DNA from: Streptomyces scabiei 87.22
GTDB taxonomy: Bacteria > Actinomycetota > Actinomycetes > Streptomycetales > Streptomycetaceae
Assembly: GCF_000091305.1 (NCBI RefSeq)
Contig: NC_013929.1
Span: 3,410,001 to 3,474,000 of the forward strand
Direction of reading: 5' to 3'
Length of the DNA stretch: 64,000 nt
Shown: piece after piece, positions 17,129 through 25,654 of the stretch
Position numbering within the stretch: position 1 is the stretch's first letter
Layout of the letters: each line of letters begins with the position of its first letter
Program-made: the position numbers and the translations under genes
Notes under the pieces: model-generated
The model's input: the letters and a program-made list of their open reading frames with translations, nothing else
Told to the model about the DNA's origin: nothing
Database searches by the model: none

Positions 17129-18604
17129 CTACTTCTGGGCCCGCACGGGGATGTCGAGGATCACCTGGGTGCCCTGTTCCGGTGCGGGGACCATGTCGAA
17201 CGTGCCGCCCAACTCGCCCTCGACCAGCGTCCGTACGATCTGCAGTCCCAGGTTTCCCGAGCGGTGCGGGTCGAAGCCCTCGGGGAGACCGACGCCGTCG
17301 TCCTGGACGGTGACGAGGAGACGGGTCTCCTTGGTGGTGCCGCCGCGCACGGCCGAGACCTCGACGGTGCCGGTGTCGCCCTCGCGGAAACCGTGTTCGA
17401 GGGCGTTCTGCAGGATCTCGGTGAGGACCATCGAGAGCGGGGTCGCGACCTCCGCGTCCAGGATGCCGAAGCGTCCGGTGCGCCGGCCGACGACCTTGCC
17501 GGGAGAGATCTCGGCGACCATGGCGAGCACCCGGTCGGCGATCTCGTCGAACTCCACCCGCTCGTCCAGGTTCTGGGACAGCGTCTCATGCACGATCGCG
17601 ATCGACCCGACCCGTCGCACCGCCTCTTCGAGCGCCTCGCGGCCCCGCTCGGACTCGATGCGCCGGGCCTGGAGGCGCAGCAGCGCGGCGACCGTCTGCA
17701 GGTTGTTCTTCACCCGGTGGTGGATCTCCCGGATGGTCGCGTCCTTGGTGATCAACTCGCGCTCGCGCCGCCGCAGTTCCGTCACGTCCCGGAGCAGGAC
17801 GAGCGAACCGATGCGCGGGCCCTTGGGCTTGAGCGGGATCGCCCGGAACTGGATCACGCCGTCACTGGACTCGATCTCGAACTCGCGCGGCGCCCACCCG
17901 CTCGCCACCTTGGCCAGCGCCTCGTCCACCGGGCCCCGGGAGGGGGCGAGTTCGGCGGTCGTGCGGCCGAGATGGCAGCCGACGAGATCGGCGGCCAGGC
18001 CGAGGCGGTGGTACGCGGAGAGGGCGTTCGGCGAGGCGTACTGGACGATGCCGTCGGCGTCGAGCCTGATGAGGCCGTCGCCGACGCGCGGCGAGGCGTC
18101 CATGTCGACCTGCTGGTCGGGGAACGGGAACGCGCCCGCCGCGATCATCTGGGCCAGGTCGGAGGCGCTCTGGAGGTAGGTCAGCTCCAGCCGGCTCGGA
18201 GTCCGCACGGTCAGCAGGTTGGTGTTGCGCGCGATGACGCCGAGTACCCGCCCCTCCCTGCGCACGGGGATCGACTCGACCCGTACGGGCACCTCCTCGC
18301 GCCACTCGGGGTCTCCCTCGCGGACGATGCGGCCCTCGTCGTGGGCGGCGTCCAGCAGGGGGCGGCGGCCCCGGGGGACCAGGTGGCCGACCATGTCGTC
18401 CTGGTAGGAGGTGGGGCCGGTGTTGGGGCGCATCTGGGCGACGGAGACATAGCGCGTGCCGTCACGGGTGGGCACCCAGAGGACCAGGTCGGCGAAGGAG
18501 AGGTCGGACAGCAGCTGCCACTCCGACACCAGCAGATGCAGCCACTCCAGGTCGGAGTCGCTGAGAGCGGTGTGCTGGCGGACGAGTTCGTTCATGGAGG
18601 GCAC
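17129..18604 (-). CDS. pdtaS: PdtaS-like sensor histidine kinase
   Basis: A 491-residue soluble sensor kinase. Residues about 10-170 form a GAF-like domain, about 175-285 a PAS domain (DADGIVQYASPNALSAYHRLG), then a HisKA_2 dimerisation helix with REIHHRVKNNLQTVAALLRL (phospho-His near 296) and a HATPase_c domain (LTEILQNALEHGF, DDGVGLPEGF). This matches mycobacterial PdtaS, which phosphorylates the RNA-binding antiterminator PdtaR. No response regulator gene is adjacent, so the partner is encoded elsewhere. The start may instead be the ATG at 18595. Confidence 0.88.
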   Translation of the reverse strand: MPSMNELVRQHTALSDSDLEWLHLLVSEWQLLSDLSFADLVLWVPTRDGTRYVSVAQMRPNTGPTSYQDDMVGHLVPRGRRPLLDAAHDEGRIVREGDPEWREEVPVRVESIPVRREGRVLGVIARNTNLLTVRTPSRLELTYLQSASDLAQMIAAGAFPFPDQQVDMDASPRVGDGLIRLDADGIVQYASPNALSAYHRLGLAADLVGCHLGRTTAELAPSRGPVDEALAKVASGWAPREFEIESSDGVIQFRAIPLKPKGPRIGSLVLLRDVTELRRRERELITKDATIREIHHRVKNNLQTVAALLRLQARRIESERGREALEEAVRRVGSIAIVHETLSQNLDERVEFDEIADRVLAMVAEISPGKVVGRRTGRFGILDAEVATPLSMVLTEILQNALEHGFREGDTGTVEVSAVRGGTTKETRLLVTVQDDGVGLPEGFDPHRSGNLGLQIVRTLVEGELGGTFDMVPAPEQGTQVILDIPVRAQK

Positions 18605-18917
18605 GTGTGCGAGCGTACCTGGCGGTACGAAGATGACCGGAAAGCACCGGTGGCCGTCCTGGCGTCCCCGGAGAACACCCGCGGGCCGCGGCGCCTGAGA
18701 GGGACCCTCAGCCCTCCCGGCACCGCAGCCCGGAGCAACATCGGCCGCGGGGTGTGCGGTCCCGTTCGGCCGAAGGTGAGGATCCGGAGCAGTCAGGGCA
18801 GAGAGCGCCGGGTCCTCGGTCCGTCTTCCTGTGCGGGGAAGACGGAGGCTTGTTCTTCGTTCGTGTGCGATCGCCGGCGGCCGGGGGCCGCTGATCGATC
18901 ACACGCCCTACCCGCAT

Positions 18918-18933
18918 TGTTGACTAGACCACT
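18918..18933. promoter_or_regulatory. Degenerate DasR operator (dre-like)
   Basis: TGTTGACTAGACCACT matches 12 of 16 positions of the ACTGGTCTAGACCACT-type dre; the right half is perfect and the left half decayed. It lies about 170 bp upstream of the main nagB site. Binding is inferred. Confidence 0.45.
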
Positions 18934-19104
18934 GCGTGTGTCCATGCGTTGGCGGATGTTTGTTGTTGTTCCCCTGCCCGCCATACGCCGACGGGACACT
19001 CGCAGAGTAGCCCGCTTCGGTCCGGCGGCGGGCGCGAACGCCGGACGCCGGGGTGACCCGCGCCTCCCCGTTCGCCCCTGGGGGAACGGGAACCCCCCTG
19101 CTAG

Positions 19105-19120
19105 ATTGGTCTACACCACA
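19105..19120. promoter_or_regulatory. DasR operator (dre) of nagB
   Basis: ATTGGTCTACACCACA is a near-perfect 16-bp dre, 70 bp before the nagB start. DasR represses nagB and releases it when glucosamine-6-phosphate accumulates (known in S. coelicolor). Confidence 0.85.
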
Positions 19121-19189
19121 CGAGATGTACCCGACCCCGCTCCGGGCCGGGAGTTTTCGAGTCCTTCTTTCCAGATCGGCAGGCCCAGC

Positions 19190-19975
19190 GTGGAAGTTGT
19201 CATCGTTCCGGATGCCAAGGCGGGTGGCGAACTCATAGCCGAGGCGATGGCGCAGCTGCTCCGGCGCAAGCCCGACGCGCTGCTCGGGGTGGCCACGGGC
19301 TCGACCCCGCTGCCCATCTACACCGCGCTCACGCGGAAAGTCCGCTCCGGTGCCGTGGACGCCTCGCGGGCCCGGGTCGCCCAGCTCGACGAGTACGTGG
19401 GGCTGCCGGCCGAGCATCCCGAGTCGTACCGCTCGGTGCTGCGGCGGGAGGTGCTGGAGCCGCTGGGACTGGGCCTGGAGGCGTTCATGGGGCCCGACGG
19501 GACCGCCGAGGACGTGCCGGGGGCGTGCGAGGCGTACGACAGGGCGCTGGCCGAGGCGGGCGGTGTGGATCTTCAGCTGCTCGGCATCGGGACGGACGGG
19601 CACATCGGGTTCAACGAGCCGTGCTCGTCGCTCGCCTCCCGGACGCGGATCAAGACGCTCACCGAGCAGACCCGGATCGACAACGCGCGGTTCTTCGACG
19701 GCGACATCGACCAGGTGCCGCACCACGTCATCACCCAGGGCATCGGCACGATCCTGGAGGCGCGGCACCTGGTGCTGCTCGCCACCGGCGAGGGCAAGGC
19801 CGACGCCGTCGCGGCGACGGTGGAGGGGCCGGTGGCGGCGGTCTGCCCGGCCTCGGCGCTGCAGCTCCATCCCCACGCGACCGTCGTGGTGGACGAGGGC
19901 GCCGCGTCGAAGCTGAAGCTGGCGGACTATTTCCGCTACACGTTCGGCAACAAGCCCGACTGGCAGGGGATCTAG
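19190..19975 (+). CDS. nagB: Glucosamine-6-phosphate deaminase
   Basis: A 261-residue enzyme converting glucosamine-6-phosphate to fructose-6-phosphate and ammonia in the cytoplasm, the last step of aminosugar use. The family marks are VATGSTPLPIY (about 35-45), QLDEYVGL with the catalytic Asp near 69, and GIGTDGHIGFNEP (about 134-146). GTG 19190 is chosen because the long open frame upstream is antisense to the kinase gene. A dre operator lies upstream. Its substrate is also the effector that inactivates DasR, closing a feedback loop with the das genes nearby. Confidence 0.95.
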   Translation: MEVVIVPDAKAGGELIAEAMAQLLRRKPDALLGVATGSTPLPIYTALTRKVRSGAVDASRARVAQLDEYVGLPAEHPESYRSVLRREVLEPLGLGLEAFMGPDGTAEDVPGACEAYDRALAEAGGVDLQLLGIGTDGHIGFNEPCSSLASRTRIKTLTEQTRIDNARFFDGDIDQVPHHVITQGIGTILEARHLVLLATGEGKADAVAATVEGPVAAVCPASALQLHPHATVVVDEGAASKLKLADYFRYTFGNKPDWQGI

Positions 19976-19993
19976 AGCAGCGGAGTATGCGCG

Positions 19994-20027
19994 GGCGCCA
20001 CGGCCGGGTATCGGGGGCCGTGGCGCC
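19994..20027 (+). terminator. nagB terminator
   Basis: GGCGCCACGGCC pairs perfectly with GGCCGTGGCGCC over 12 bp around a 10-nt loop, followed by TTTGTG. It starts 18 bp after the nagB stop. Confidence 0.8.
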
Positions 20028-20200
20028 TTTGTGCGGGGAGCGCGGGGCGGCCTGCGCTGAGGTGTTGGACGGGCAGGGGCGGCGTCGGCGGTATCGCGGA
20101 GCCCCGGCGGCGAACTGCGCGAGGGCCCTGGCCGCCCGGCTACTCGGATCCGCCGGGCGCACGCCCGCGGTGTGTCCCGACCCCTCGCCGCACGCCCCCG

Positions 20201-20257
20201 CCCTCAGCCGCGCTCCGGCTCCCGGGGGACGCCGGCGATGACCTCCGCCGCCGCCCG
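20201..20257 (-). repeat. Displaced copy of the dasD 3' end
   Basis: These 57 bp are identical to 20377-20433, the last codons and stop of dasD. Looser similarity extends about 25 bp on one side. On the minus strand the copy still reads AAAEVIAGVPREPERG and a stop in the dasD sense. It looks like a partial duplication with a 176-bp offset, or the scar of an exchanged gene end. Confidence 0.7.
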
Positions 20258-20376
20258 CTCGCAGACCGCGTCGTCGGTCTGCCCCGGCCCGGCTGCCGAG
20301 AGCCCCGGCACGGCCGCTCGGGCTCCTGGGCGCCCGCCCGCCGGTCAAGTGGCCCAGCCCTTCGCCGCGCGCCCCA

Positions 20377-20433
20377 CCCTCAGCCGCGCTCCGGCTCCCG
20401 GGGGACGCCGGCGATGACCTCCGCCGCCGCCCG
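20377..20433 (-). repeat. Original copy of the 57-bp dasD-end repeat
   Basis: Partner of 20201-20257. It encodes the C-terminal AAAEVIAGVPREPERG and the TGA of dasD. Confidence 0.7.
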
Positions 20434-21918
20434 GCCGCAGACCCGGGCCGCGCCGTGGGTCGCGATGTGGAGGGCGCCTCGGGGTGGGGCCTGGGGGATG
20501 CCCATCTCCACGACGATCGTGTCCGGGCGGGTGCCGAGGAGCAGGTCGAGGGCCGCGGTCATCCACGGGTGGCGGTGTTCGTCCCGGACGACGGCGACCA
20601 CACGGCGGGTGCCCGCGACCGACAGGGCCGAGGCTCCGGCGCTGTCGCCGGCGAAGGTGCCCGTCTCGGTGCCGGGAACGAGGCGGGCCAGTTCCGCGCC
20701 GACGCCCCAGGGGGTCTCGTCGCCCACGGCGATGTTGGCGACCGGCGCGAAGGCCGCGACGTAGAGGGGCTGGGTGGGCGGCTCGTAGGACTGTGCGCGG
20801 GTGACCGTCAGGGCGCGGCGAGCGGCCACGAGACCGATCTCCGTGTCGGCGCCGGCGGTCCCGCCGGGGGTTTCGGCCGCCGACCGGGTCCAGGTCGCCA
20901 GCGCCCGGACCCGCCGCGCCGCGTCCGCCAGGCGTTCCTCCTCGAGGTCGCCGTCGCGCACGGCCGTGACGAGGGCGTCGCGCAGGCGGAGGACGGTCTC
21001 CTCGTCGGCGAGGCCACCGCCGACGCAGATGGCGTCGGCCCCCGCGGCCAGCGCGAGGACGCTGCCGCGTTCGATGCCGTAGGTGCCCGCGATGGCCCGC
21101 ATCTCCATGCCGTCGGTGACGATGAGCCCGTCGTAGCCGAGTGCGCCGCGCAGGAGGTCCGTGAGGATGCCGCGGGAGAGCGTCGCCGGAAGGTCGGGGT
21201 CCAGGGCCGGGACCAGGATGTGGGCGCTCATCACCGCGCGGGAGCCGGCGGCGATGGCGGCGCGGAAGGGGGCCAGGTCCCGGGAGTCCACGAGCGAGCG
21301 GTCCGCGTCGATGCGGGGCAGGAAGTGGTGGGAGTCGACGGCGGTGTCGCCGTGGCCGGGGAAGTGCTTGGTGCAGGCGGCGACCCCCGCGTCCTGGAGC
21401 CCCGTGACGTAGGCGGCCGTGTGGCGGGCGACCAGGGCGGGATCGGCGCCGAAGGAGCGGACCCCGATGACCGGGTTGGAGGGGTTGGCGTTCACGTCGG
21501 CCGAGGGCGCCCAGTTGAGGTTGACGCCGCACTCCGCCAGGCGGCGGCCGAGGGCGAAGGCGACGTCCCTGGTCAGGGCCACGTCGTCGACCGCGCCCAG
21601 GGCGTGGTTGCCCGGGAAGGAGGAGCCGGCGTGCACCTCCAGGCGGGTGACGTCGCCGCCCTCCTCGTCGATCGCGACGAGGACGTCCTCGTGCTCGGCG
21701 CGCAGCCGGGCGGTGAGGGCGGCCAGCTGTCCGGGCGAGGTGATGTTGCGGCCGAAGAGGCCGACGGAGGCGAGGCCCTCGCCGAGGCGCCGCAGCAGCC
21801 AGTCGGGGGCGGTGGTGCCCGTGAAGCCGGGCTGCAGCACCGTCAGCGCGTCCCGCGCGAGGCCGTCCTGTCCGGAGTGCGAGCCGGGCGAGCCGGTGGC
21901 GAATGTCGTCGGTGACAT
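20380..21918 (-). CDS. dasD: GH3 beta-N-acetylglucosaminidase DasD
   Basis: A 512-residue glycoside hydrolase family 3 enzyme of the NagZ-like group: GLFGRNITSPGQL near residue 50, LVAIDEEGGDVTRL, TKHFPGHGDTAVDSHH (the His/Asp loop used by NagZ-type enzymes) and GLIVTDGMEMRAI with the nucleophile Asp. A C-terminal domain of about 190 residues follows. No signal peptide is seen, so it probably acts on imported N,N'-diacetylchitobiose in the cytoplasm. It starts 9 bp after the dasC stop and ends the dasABC-dasD run. Confidence 0.9.
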   Translation of the reverse strand: MSPTTFATGSPGSHSGQDGLARDALTVLQPGFTGTTAPDWLLRRLGEGLASVGLFGRNITSPGQLAALTARLRAEHEDVLVAIDEEGGDVTRLEVHAGSSFPGNHALGAVDDVALTRDVAFALGRRLAECGVNLNWAPSADVNANPSNPVIGVRSFGADPALVARHTAAYVTGLQDAGVAACTKHFPGHGDTAVDSHHFLPRIDADRSLVDSRDLAPFRAAIAAGSRAVMSAHILVPALDPDLPATLSRGILTDLLRGALGYDGLIVTDGMEMRAIAGTYGIERGSVLALAAGADAICVGGGLADEETVLRLRDALVTAVRDGDLEEERLADAARRVRALATWTRSAAETPGGTAGADTEIGLVAARRALTVTRAQSYEPPTQPLYVAAFAPVANIAVGDETPWGVGAELARLVPGTETGTFAGDSAGASALSVAGTRRVVAVVRDEHRHPWMTAALDLLLGTRPDTIVVEMGIPQAPPRGALHIATHGAARVCGRAAAEVIAGVPREPERG

Positions 21919-21927
21919 CAGGGTCGG

Positions 21928-22770
21928 TTATCCCTTCACGGCGCCCGCGGTGAGGCCCGCGGCCATCTTGCGCTGGACGAGGAGGAAGAGGACGACGATC
22001 GGCACGGCCATCAGGGTGGAGCCGGCCATCATCGGGGCGTACTCGGTGCCGTGTTTGGTGGTGAAGTTGCCGAGCCAGACGGTCGCGGTCTGGTTCTGCT
22101 GGCTCATCAGCATCAGGGCGTAGAGGTACTCGTTCCACGCCTGGATGAAGCCGTAGACCGAGGTCGCCACCATGCCCGGCGCGAGCAGCGGGAACACCAC
22201 ACGGAGGAAGGCGGTGGTGCGGGAGCAGCCGTCGACCATGGCCGCCTCCTCCAGTTCGCGCGGGATGTTGACGATGAAACCGCGCAGGGTCCAGACGGTG
22301 AACGGGAGGATGAAGGTCAGGTAGGTGAGGACCAGGCCGCTGAGGCGGTCGTACTGGCCGAGGTCGTTCAGGAGCAGGAAGACCGGGATGATCATCGCGA
22401 CGAGCGGGACCATCTGCACCGCCAGGATGCCGACGATGACCACCTTCCGGCCGCGGAAGGCGAAGCGGGAGATGGCGAGGGCGGCCAGCATGCCGACGAC
22501 GACGCCGATGACGACGACCGTGAGGGAGACGACGAGACTGCGGCCGACCGGCCCCCAGAAGTCCGCGATGTCCAGCGCCCGGCCGAAGTTGGCGAAGGTG
22601 ACCGACGTCGGCAGCAGGCTCGGGTCGGGGTCGATCGCGTCCTTGGCCGGCTTGAACGCCGTGTTGAGCATCCAGTAGACGGGGAAGCCCGCGGTGAGGA
22701 AGACGACCAGGCCGAGCAGGTTCCAGCCGAGCCTGGACCTGCGGGGACCGGAGACGGTGGCGGTGCTCAT
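21928..22770 (-). CDS. dasC: Chitobiose ABC transporter permease DasC
   Basis: A 280-residue MalG-type permease with six predicted membrane helices and the EAA loop (LEEAAMVDGCSRTTAFLRVVFP). Its ATG overlaps the dasB stop by four bases (ATGA), so the two permeases are translated together. With DasA, DasB and a shared ATPase (MsiK in S. coelicolor) it imports N,N'-diacetylchitobiose from chitin. The substrate assignment rests on synteny with dasR and nagB and on family knowledge. Confidence 0.92.
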   Translation of the reverse strand: MSTATVSGPRRSRLGWNLLGLVVFLTAGFPVYWMLNTAFKPAKDAIDPDPSLLPTSVTFANFGRALDIADFWGPVGRSLVVSLTVVVIGVVVGMLAALAISRFAFRGRKVVIVGILAVQMVPLVAMIIPVFLLLNDLGQYDRLSGLVLTYLTFILPFTVWTLRGFIVNIPRELEEAAMVDGCSRTTAFLRVVFPLLAPGMVATSVYGFIQAWNEYLYALMLMSQQNQTATVWLGNFTTKHGTEYAPMMAGSTLMAVPIVVLFLLVQRKMAAGLTAGAVKG

Positions 22771-23759
22771 TCGACCTCTCCGATCTTCAGCATCTGGCGC
22801 ATGTAGACGCCGATCACGCCGAGCAGCAACAGCACGGTGAGCAGGGCGATCGCGGAGCCCTGCGCGTAGTCGTTGACCACGAACGCCTTGTCGTACGAGT
22901 AGGTGGTGAGCAACTGGAACTCGGCCTCCGGGTGTCCGTTGCGCATGACGAAGACCTGGGGGAAGACGCCCATGTCCCAGATGACGGAGAGGGTCGTGAG
23001 CATCACGATGATCGGCTTGAGGATGGGGAGGGTGACGTAGCGGAACACGCCCCACGCGCCGGCGCCGTCGAGACGGGCGGCCTCCTCCAACTCCTTGGGG
23101 ACCTGCGTGAGTCCGGCGCTGAGGGTGATGACGACGAACGGCACCGCGCCCCACACCACGAGGAGTGTGATGACGGCGAGGCCCTCGGGGCCGCTGGCGA
23201 ACCAGTTGTGGCCGATCATGTCGACGCCGGGGAGCTTGCTGAGCAGCGCGTTGAGGATGCCGTAGTCCGAGTCGAACAGCCACTTGAAGACGGTGGTGGC
23301 GACGATGATGGGCATGCCCCAGCTCGCCACGAGCGCGATGTTGACGAGTGTCCTCACCCAGCCGGAGACCCGCTGGAGCAGCAGGGCGACCGCCATTCCG
23401 ATGACCATCGTGAAGACGACGCAGGCGGTGGCGAAGACGACGGTCCGCACGACGACCGTCCAGAACTCGCTGTCGCCCAGCACCTTGGCGAAGTTGTCGA
23501 AGCCGACCGACTCCGCCGGCTTGAACCCCCACAGCTGGGACTGGCCGAACTCCTGGAAGGACAGCGTCCCGAGACGGACGAGCGGGTAGCCGAGGACGAC
23601 GGCGAGGATCAGCAGACAGGGGGCGAGGAGGGCCCAGGGCACGGCGGCTCCGCCGGAGGTCCGCTTCCGGGTCGGCCGTTCCGGTGCCGCCGGGGGTGGC
23701 GGTGGCGCCGGCCGCGCGGGCGGCACCTTCGCGGGGGCTGTCGTGTCTGCGGCACTCAT
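22767..23759 (-). CDS. dasB: Chitobiose ABC transporter permease DasB
   Basis: A 330-residue MalF-type permease. The first 45 residues are Pro/Ala rich and cytoplasmic, then six helices and the EAA loop (LEEAARLDGAGAWGVFRYVTLP). AGGAG lies 7-8 bases before the ATG. The gene follows dasA after a 244-bp spacer that holds a strong hairpin, and precedes dasC with a four-base overlap. Confidence 0.92.
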   Translation of the reverse strand: MSAADTTAPAKVPPARPAPPPPPAAPERPTRKRTSGGAAVPWALLAPCLLILAVVLGYPLVRLGTLSFQEFGQSQLWGFKPAESVGFDNFAKVLGDSEFWTVVVRTVVFATACVVFTMVIGMAVALLLQRVSGWVRTLVNIALVASWGMPIIVATTVFKWLFDSDYGILNALLSKLPGVDMIGHNWFASGPEGLAVITLLVVWGAVPFVVITLSAGLTQVPKELEEAARLDGAGAWGVFRYVTLPILKPIIVMLTTLSVIWDMGVFPQVFVMRNGHPEAEFQLLTTYSYDKAFVVNDYAQGSAIALLTVLLLLGVIGVYMRQMLKIGEVE

Positions 23760-23808
23760 CGCGCACTCCTAAGCAGATGAAGGAGGGGCCGGCAGCGATC
23801 GCCCGGGA

Positions 23809-23840
23809 AGGGGCGCGGGAACTGCGCGACCGGCCACGAC
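23809..23840. repeat. Half-copy of the GGGGCGCGGGGAACTGCGCG palindrome family
   Basis: AGGGGCGCGGGAACTGCGCG followed by ACCGGCCACGAC, between dasB and dasA. It shares its tail with the copy at 44044-44074 and its core with 29028-29049. Confidence 0.6.
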
Positions 23841-23959
23841 GCACCGGCACCGAACCCGACGCCTCATCGCGGCACTTTCGTCAATCGCCCACCGGCAGGC
23901 CCTGGGGCACTCACCGGCCGGGCCCGGGCGCCCGTCGGCCGATCCGATGGGGCACCCCC

Positions 23960-23990
23960 GTCGGGCCCGGCCGTCACGGCCGGGCCCGAC
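23960..23990 (-). terminator. Intercistronic hairpin after dasA
   Basis: GTCGGGCCCGGCCG and CGGCCGGGCCCGAC form a perfect 14-bp stem with loop TCA, 13 bp beyond the dasA stop. It may be a partial terminator or RNA stabiliser that raises DasA over DasBC. Confidence 0.65.
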
Positions 23991-24003
23991 CGGCGGGTCA
24001 CCG

Positions 24004-25284
24004 TCACTCGTTGTTGATGACCTTGTCGATCTCGGCGTCGGCCGCCTTCGCGGCCTCCTCGACCGACTTCTTTCCGGTGCCGATGGACTGCAGCATCGTC
24101 TGCAGGATCTGGGCCTTCTCGACCTGGCCCCAGCCGGGGGCCATCGGGACGAACCAGTTGGACTCGGCCGCGGTGGCCGGGACCGCCGTCGCCGGGTCGT
24201 CCTTCAGGGTGGCGAGGTCGGTCTTGTTGTTGGGCAGGTTGCCCTTCTCCATCAGGCCCTTCTGGCCGGAGGGACCGGTGAAGGCGTTGATCCACTCGGC
24301 GGCGACGGTCTGCGCGTCGGACTTCACCGGGACGGCGAGGTCACTGCCGCCGAGGAACACGGGGAGGTTCTTGCCGGACGGGCCGGGCATCACGAAGTTC
24401 TCGACGTTGCCCGCGAGCTTGCCGGTCTTGTCGTTCTCCTTGGCCGCGGCGGTCGCGCCCTCCCAGGCGGGGGCGAAGATCATGCCGGACTTGCCCTGGC
24501 CGTAGACGATGTACCGGTCGGACTCGTCCTTGGTCCTGTCGCCGTGCATGTACGAGTCGACGACGTTCTTGAACTCGGTGAGCCCCTTGACGGACTCCGG
24601 CGAGGAGAGGCTGGCCTTCCACTTGCCGCCGGACTCGACGGCTATCGAGCCGCCGGCGTCGTAGACGAAGGACATGGCCGCGTACCAGTCACGGGTGGGC
24701 TGGTACCAGGCGCTGAACTTGTCGCCCCGCTTCTTCTGCACCTTGTCGAGGGCGGCGGTGAGTTCGGCGTACGTCTTCGGCGGGGACTTCACTCCCGCGG
24801 CGGCGAAGACGTCCTTGCGCCAGTTGGCGACGCGGCCGCCGGCGTAGTACGGCACGCCGTAGGTCTTGCCCTCGTAGGTGACGGAGGCCTTGAGGCCGTC
24901 CAGCCACGCGGCCGAGTTGTCGAACTTCGCCGCGTCGAGGGGGGCGAAGGCGCCCTTGACCATGTAGGCGAGCATCTCCGTGTTGCCCATCTCGACCACG
25001 TCGGGGGCCTTGTCGGTGGCGAGGACCGCGTCGAGCTTGGCGTTCTTGTCGGGCCAGCCGTAGTACTCGTGCGTGATGGTGATGCCGGGGTGCTTCTTCT
25101 CGATCGCCGCGTCGGCGGCCTTGACCAGCTCGGGCCAGTTGTTCTGAGCGTCCACCGTGAGCCAGACCGTCAGCTCCTTGGTGTCCGCCCCGGTGTCCGC
25201 GCTCTTCTTCTCGCCGCCCCCGCACGCCGCGATGGAGACCATCATGCCCGCGACACAGATCGCGGTCGTCAGCTTCCTCTTCAC
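24004..25284 (-). CDS. dasA: Chitobiose-binding lipoprotein DasA
   Basis: From GTG 25284, with GAGGAGG nine bases upstream, the product has 426 residues. The start of the longer frame, at 25326, has no ribosome site. It has a lipoprotein signal (KRKLTTAICVAGMMVSIAACGG; lipobox SIAAC, Cys near 20) and an extracytoplasmic carbohydrate-binding fold. In S. coelicolor DasA binds N,N'-diacetylchitobiose and feeds DasBC. A dre operator lies 100 bp upstream, placing it under DasR. Confidence 0.93.
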   Translation of the reverse strand: MKRKLTTAICVAGMMVSIAACGGGEKKSADTGADTKELTVWLTVDAQNNWPELVKAADAAIEKKHPGITITHEYYGWPDKNAKLDAVLATDKAPDVVEMGNTEMLAYMVKGAFAPLDAAKFDNSAAWLDGLKASVTYEGKTYGVPYYAGGRVANWRKDVFAAAGVKSPPKTYAELTAALDKVQKKRGDKFSAWYQPTRDWYAAMSFVYDAGGSIAVESGGKWKASLSSPESVKGLTEFKNVVDSYMHGDRTKDESDRYIVYGQGKSGMIFAPAWEGATAAAKENDKTGKLAGNVENFVMPGPSGKNLPVFLGGSDLAVPVKSDAQTVAAEWINAFTGPSGQKGLMEKGNLPNNKTDLATLKDDPATAVPATAAESNWFVPMAPGWGQVEKAQILQTMLQSIGTGKKSVEEAAKAADAEIDKVINNE

Positions 25285-25383
25285 GCCATCCTCCTCAGGG
25301 ATGCCCTTGCTCCAGGGATGCCACAAACCCCCCTGCTCCCCTCGGTGACAGGACGTACCGCCCCTGGGGCCAGGACCTGGACC

Positions 25384-25399
25384 AATGGTGTAGACCAGT
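25384..25399. promoter_or_regulatory. DasR operator (dre) of dasA
   Basis: AATGGTGTAGACCAGT is the reverse complement of a near-consensus dre (ACTGGTCTACACCATT), 100 bp upstream of dasA. Confidence 0.85.
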
Positions 25400-25582
25400 A
25401 GGCGGAGCTTGGCTCAGACCATTCGCGGTGTCAAGAGTGCTCGAACCCCCTCTCACCAGCCGTTATGCGACCTACATATGCAAGAACCTTTATGTAATAA
25501 GCCAGCGAAAACAGGCCCGCTTGGGCCACACTCTTCGGGTAGACCACTGCACCGCCACGGAGTGGACCAGCACAGACTCCTC

Positions 25583-25598
25583 CGTGGACTAGACCAGC
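25583..25598. promoter_or_regulatory. DasR operator-like site before dasR
   Basis: CGTGGACTAGACCAGC keeps the TGG-CTAGACCA core of dre, 57 bp before the dasR start. It also overlaps the right arm of an 8-bp inverted repeat (CCACGGAG at 25555-25562, CTCCGTGG at 25580-25587). It suggests autoregulation. Confidence 0.65.
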
Positions 25599-25654
25599 GG
25601 GGCCCGCAGAGGTATACAGAGGGATCACGCCACGAGGAGCCGGGAAGGCGGAGC

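Larger units (their letters stand above)
18605..19189. other. Intergenic region with nagB regulatory signals
   Basis: About 585 bp between divergent genes. No credible coding sequence was seen. It contains a DasR-type operator at 19105-19120 and a second, degenerate one at 18918-18933, plus an AT-richer patch near 18940-18975. Confidence 0.6.
25285..25654. other. Divergent dasA-dasR control region
   Basis: 370 bp with no gene. It holds the dasA dre (25384-25399), an AT-rich patch (about 25470-25500, including TTTATGTAATAAG) likely to contain promoters, a half-dre GGTAGACCACT at 25538-25548, and the dre-like site before dasR (25583-25598). Confidence 0.7.

Noticed and set aside
17081..19190. 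Long N-terminal extension in front of nagB
   Set aside because: The extension is antisense to the histidine kinase gene and includes the dre operator; NagB begins at GTG 19190.
20345..22138. Large minus-strand frame overlapping dasD and dasC
   Set aside because: Arg-rich shadow of dasD in another frame; dasD itself has clear GH3 motifs.
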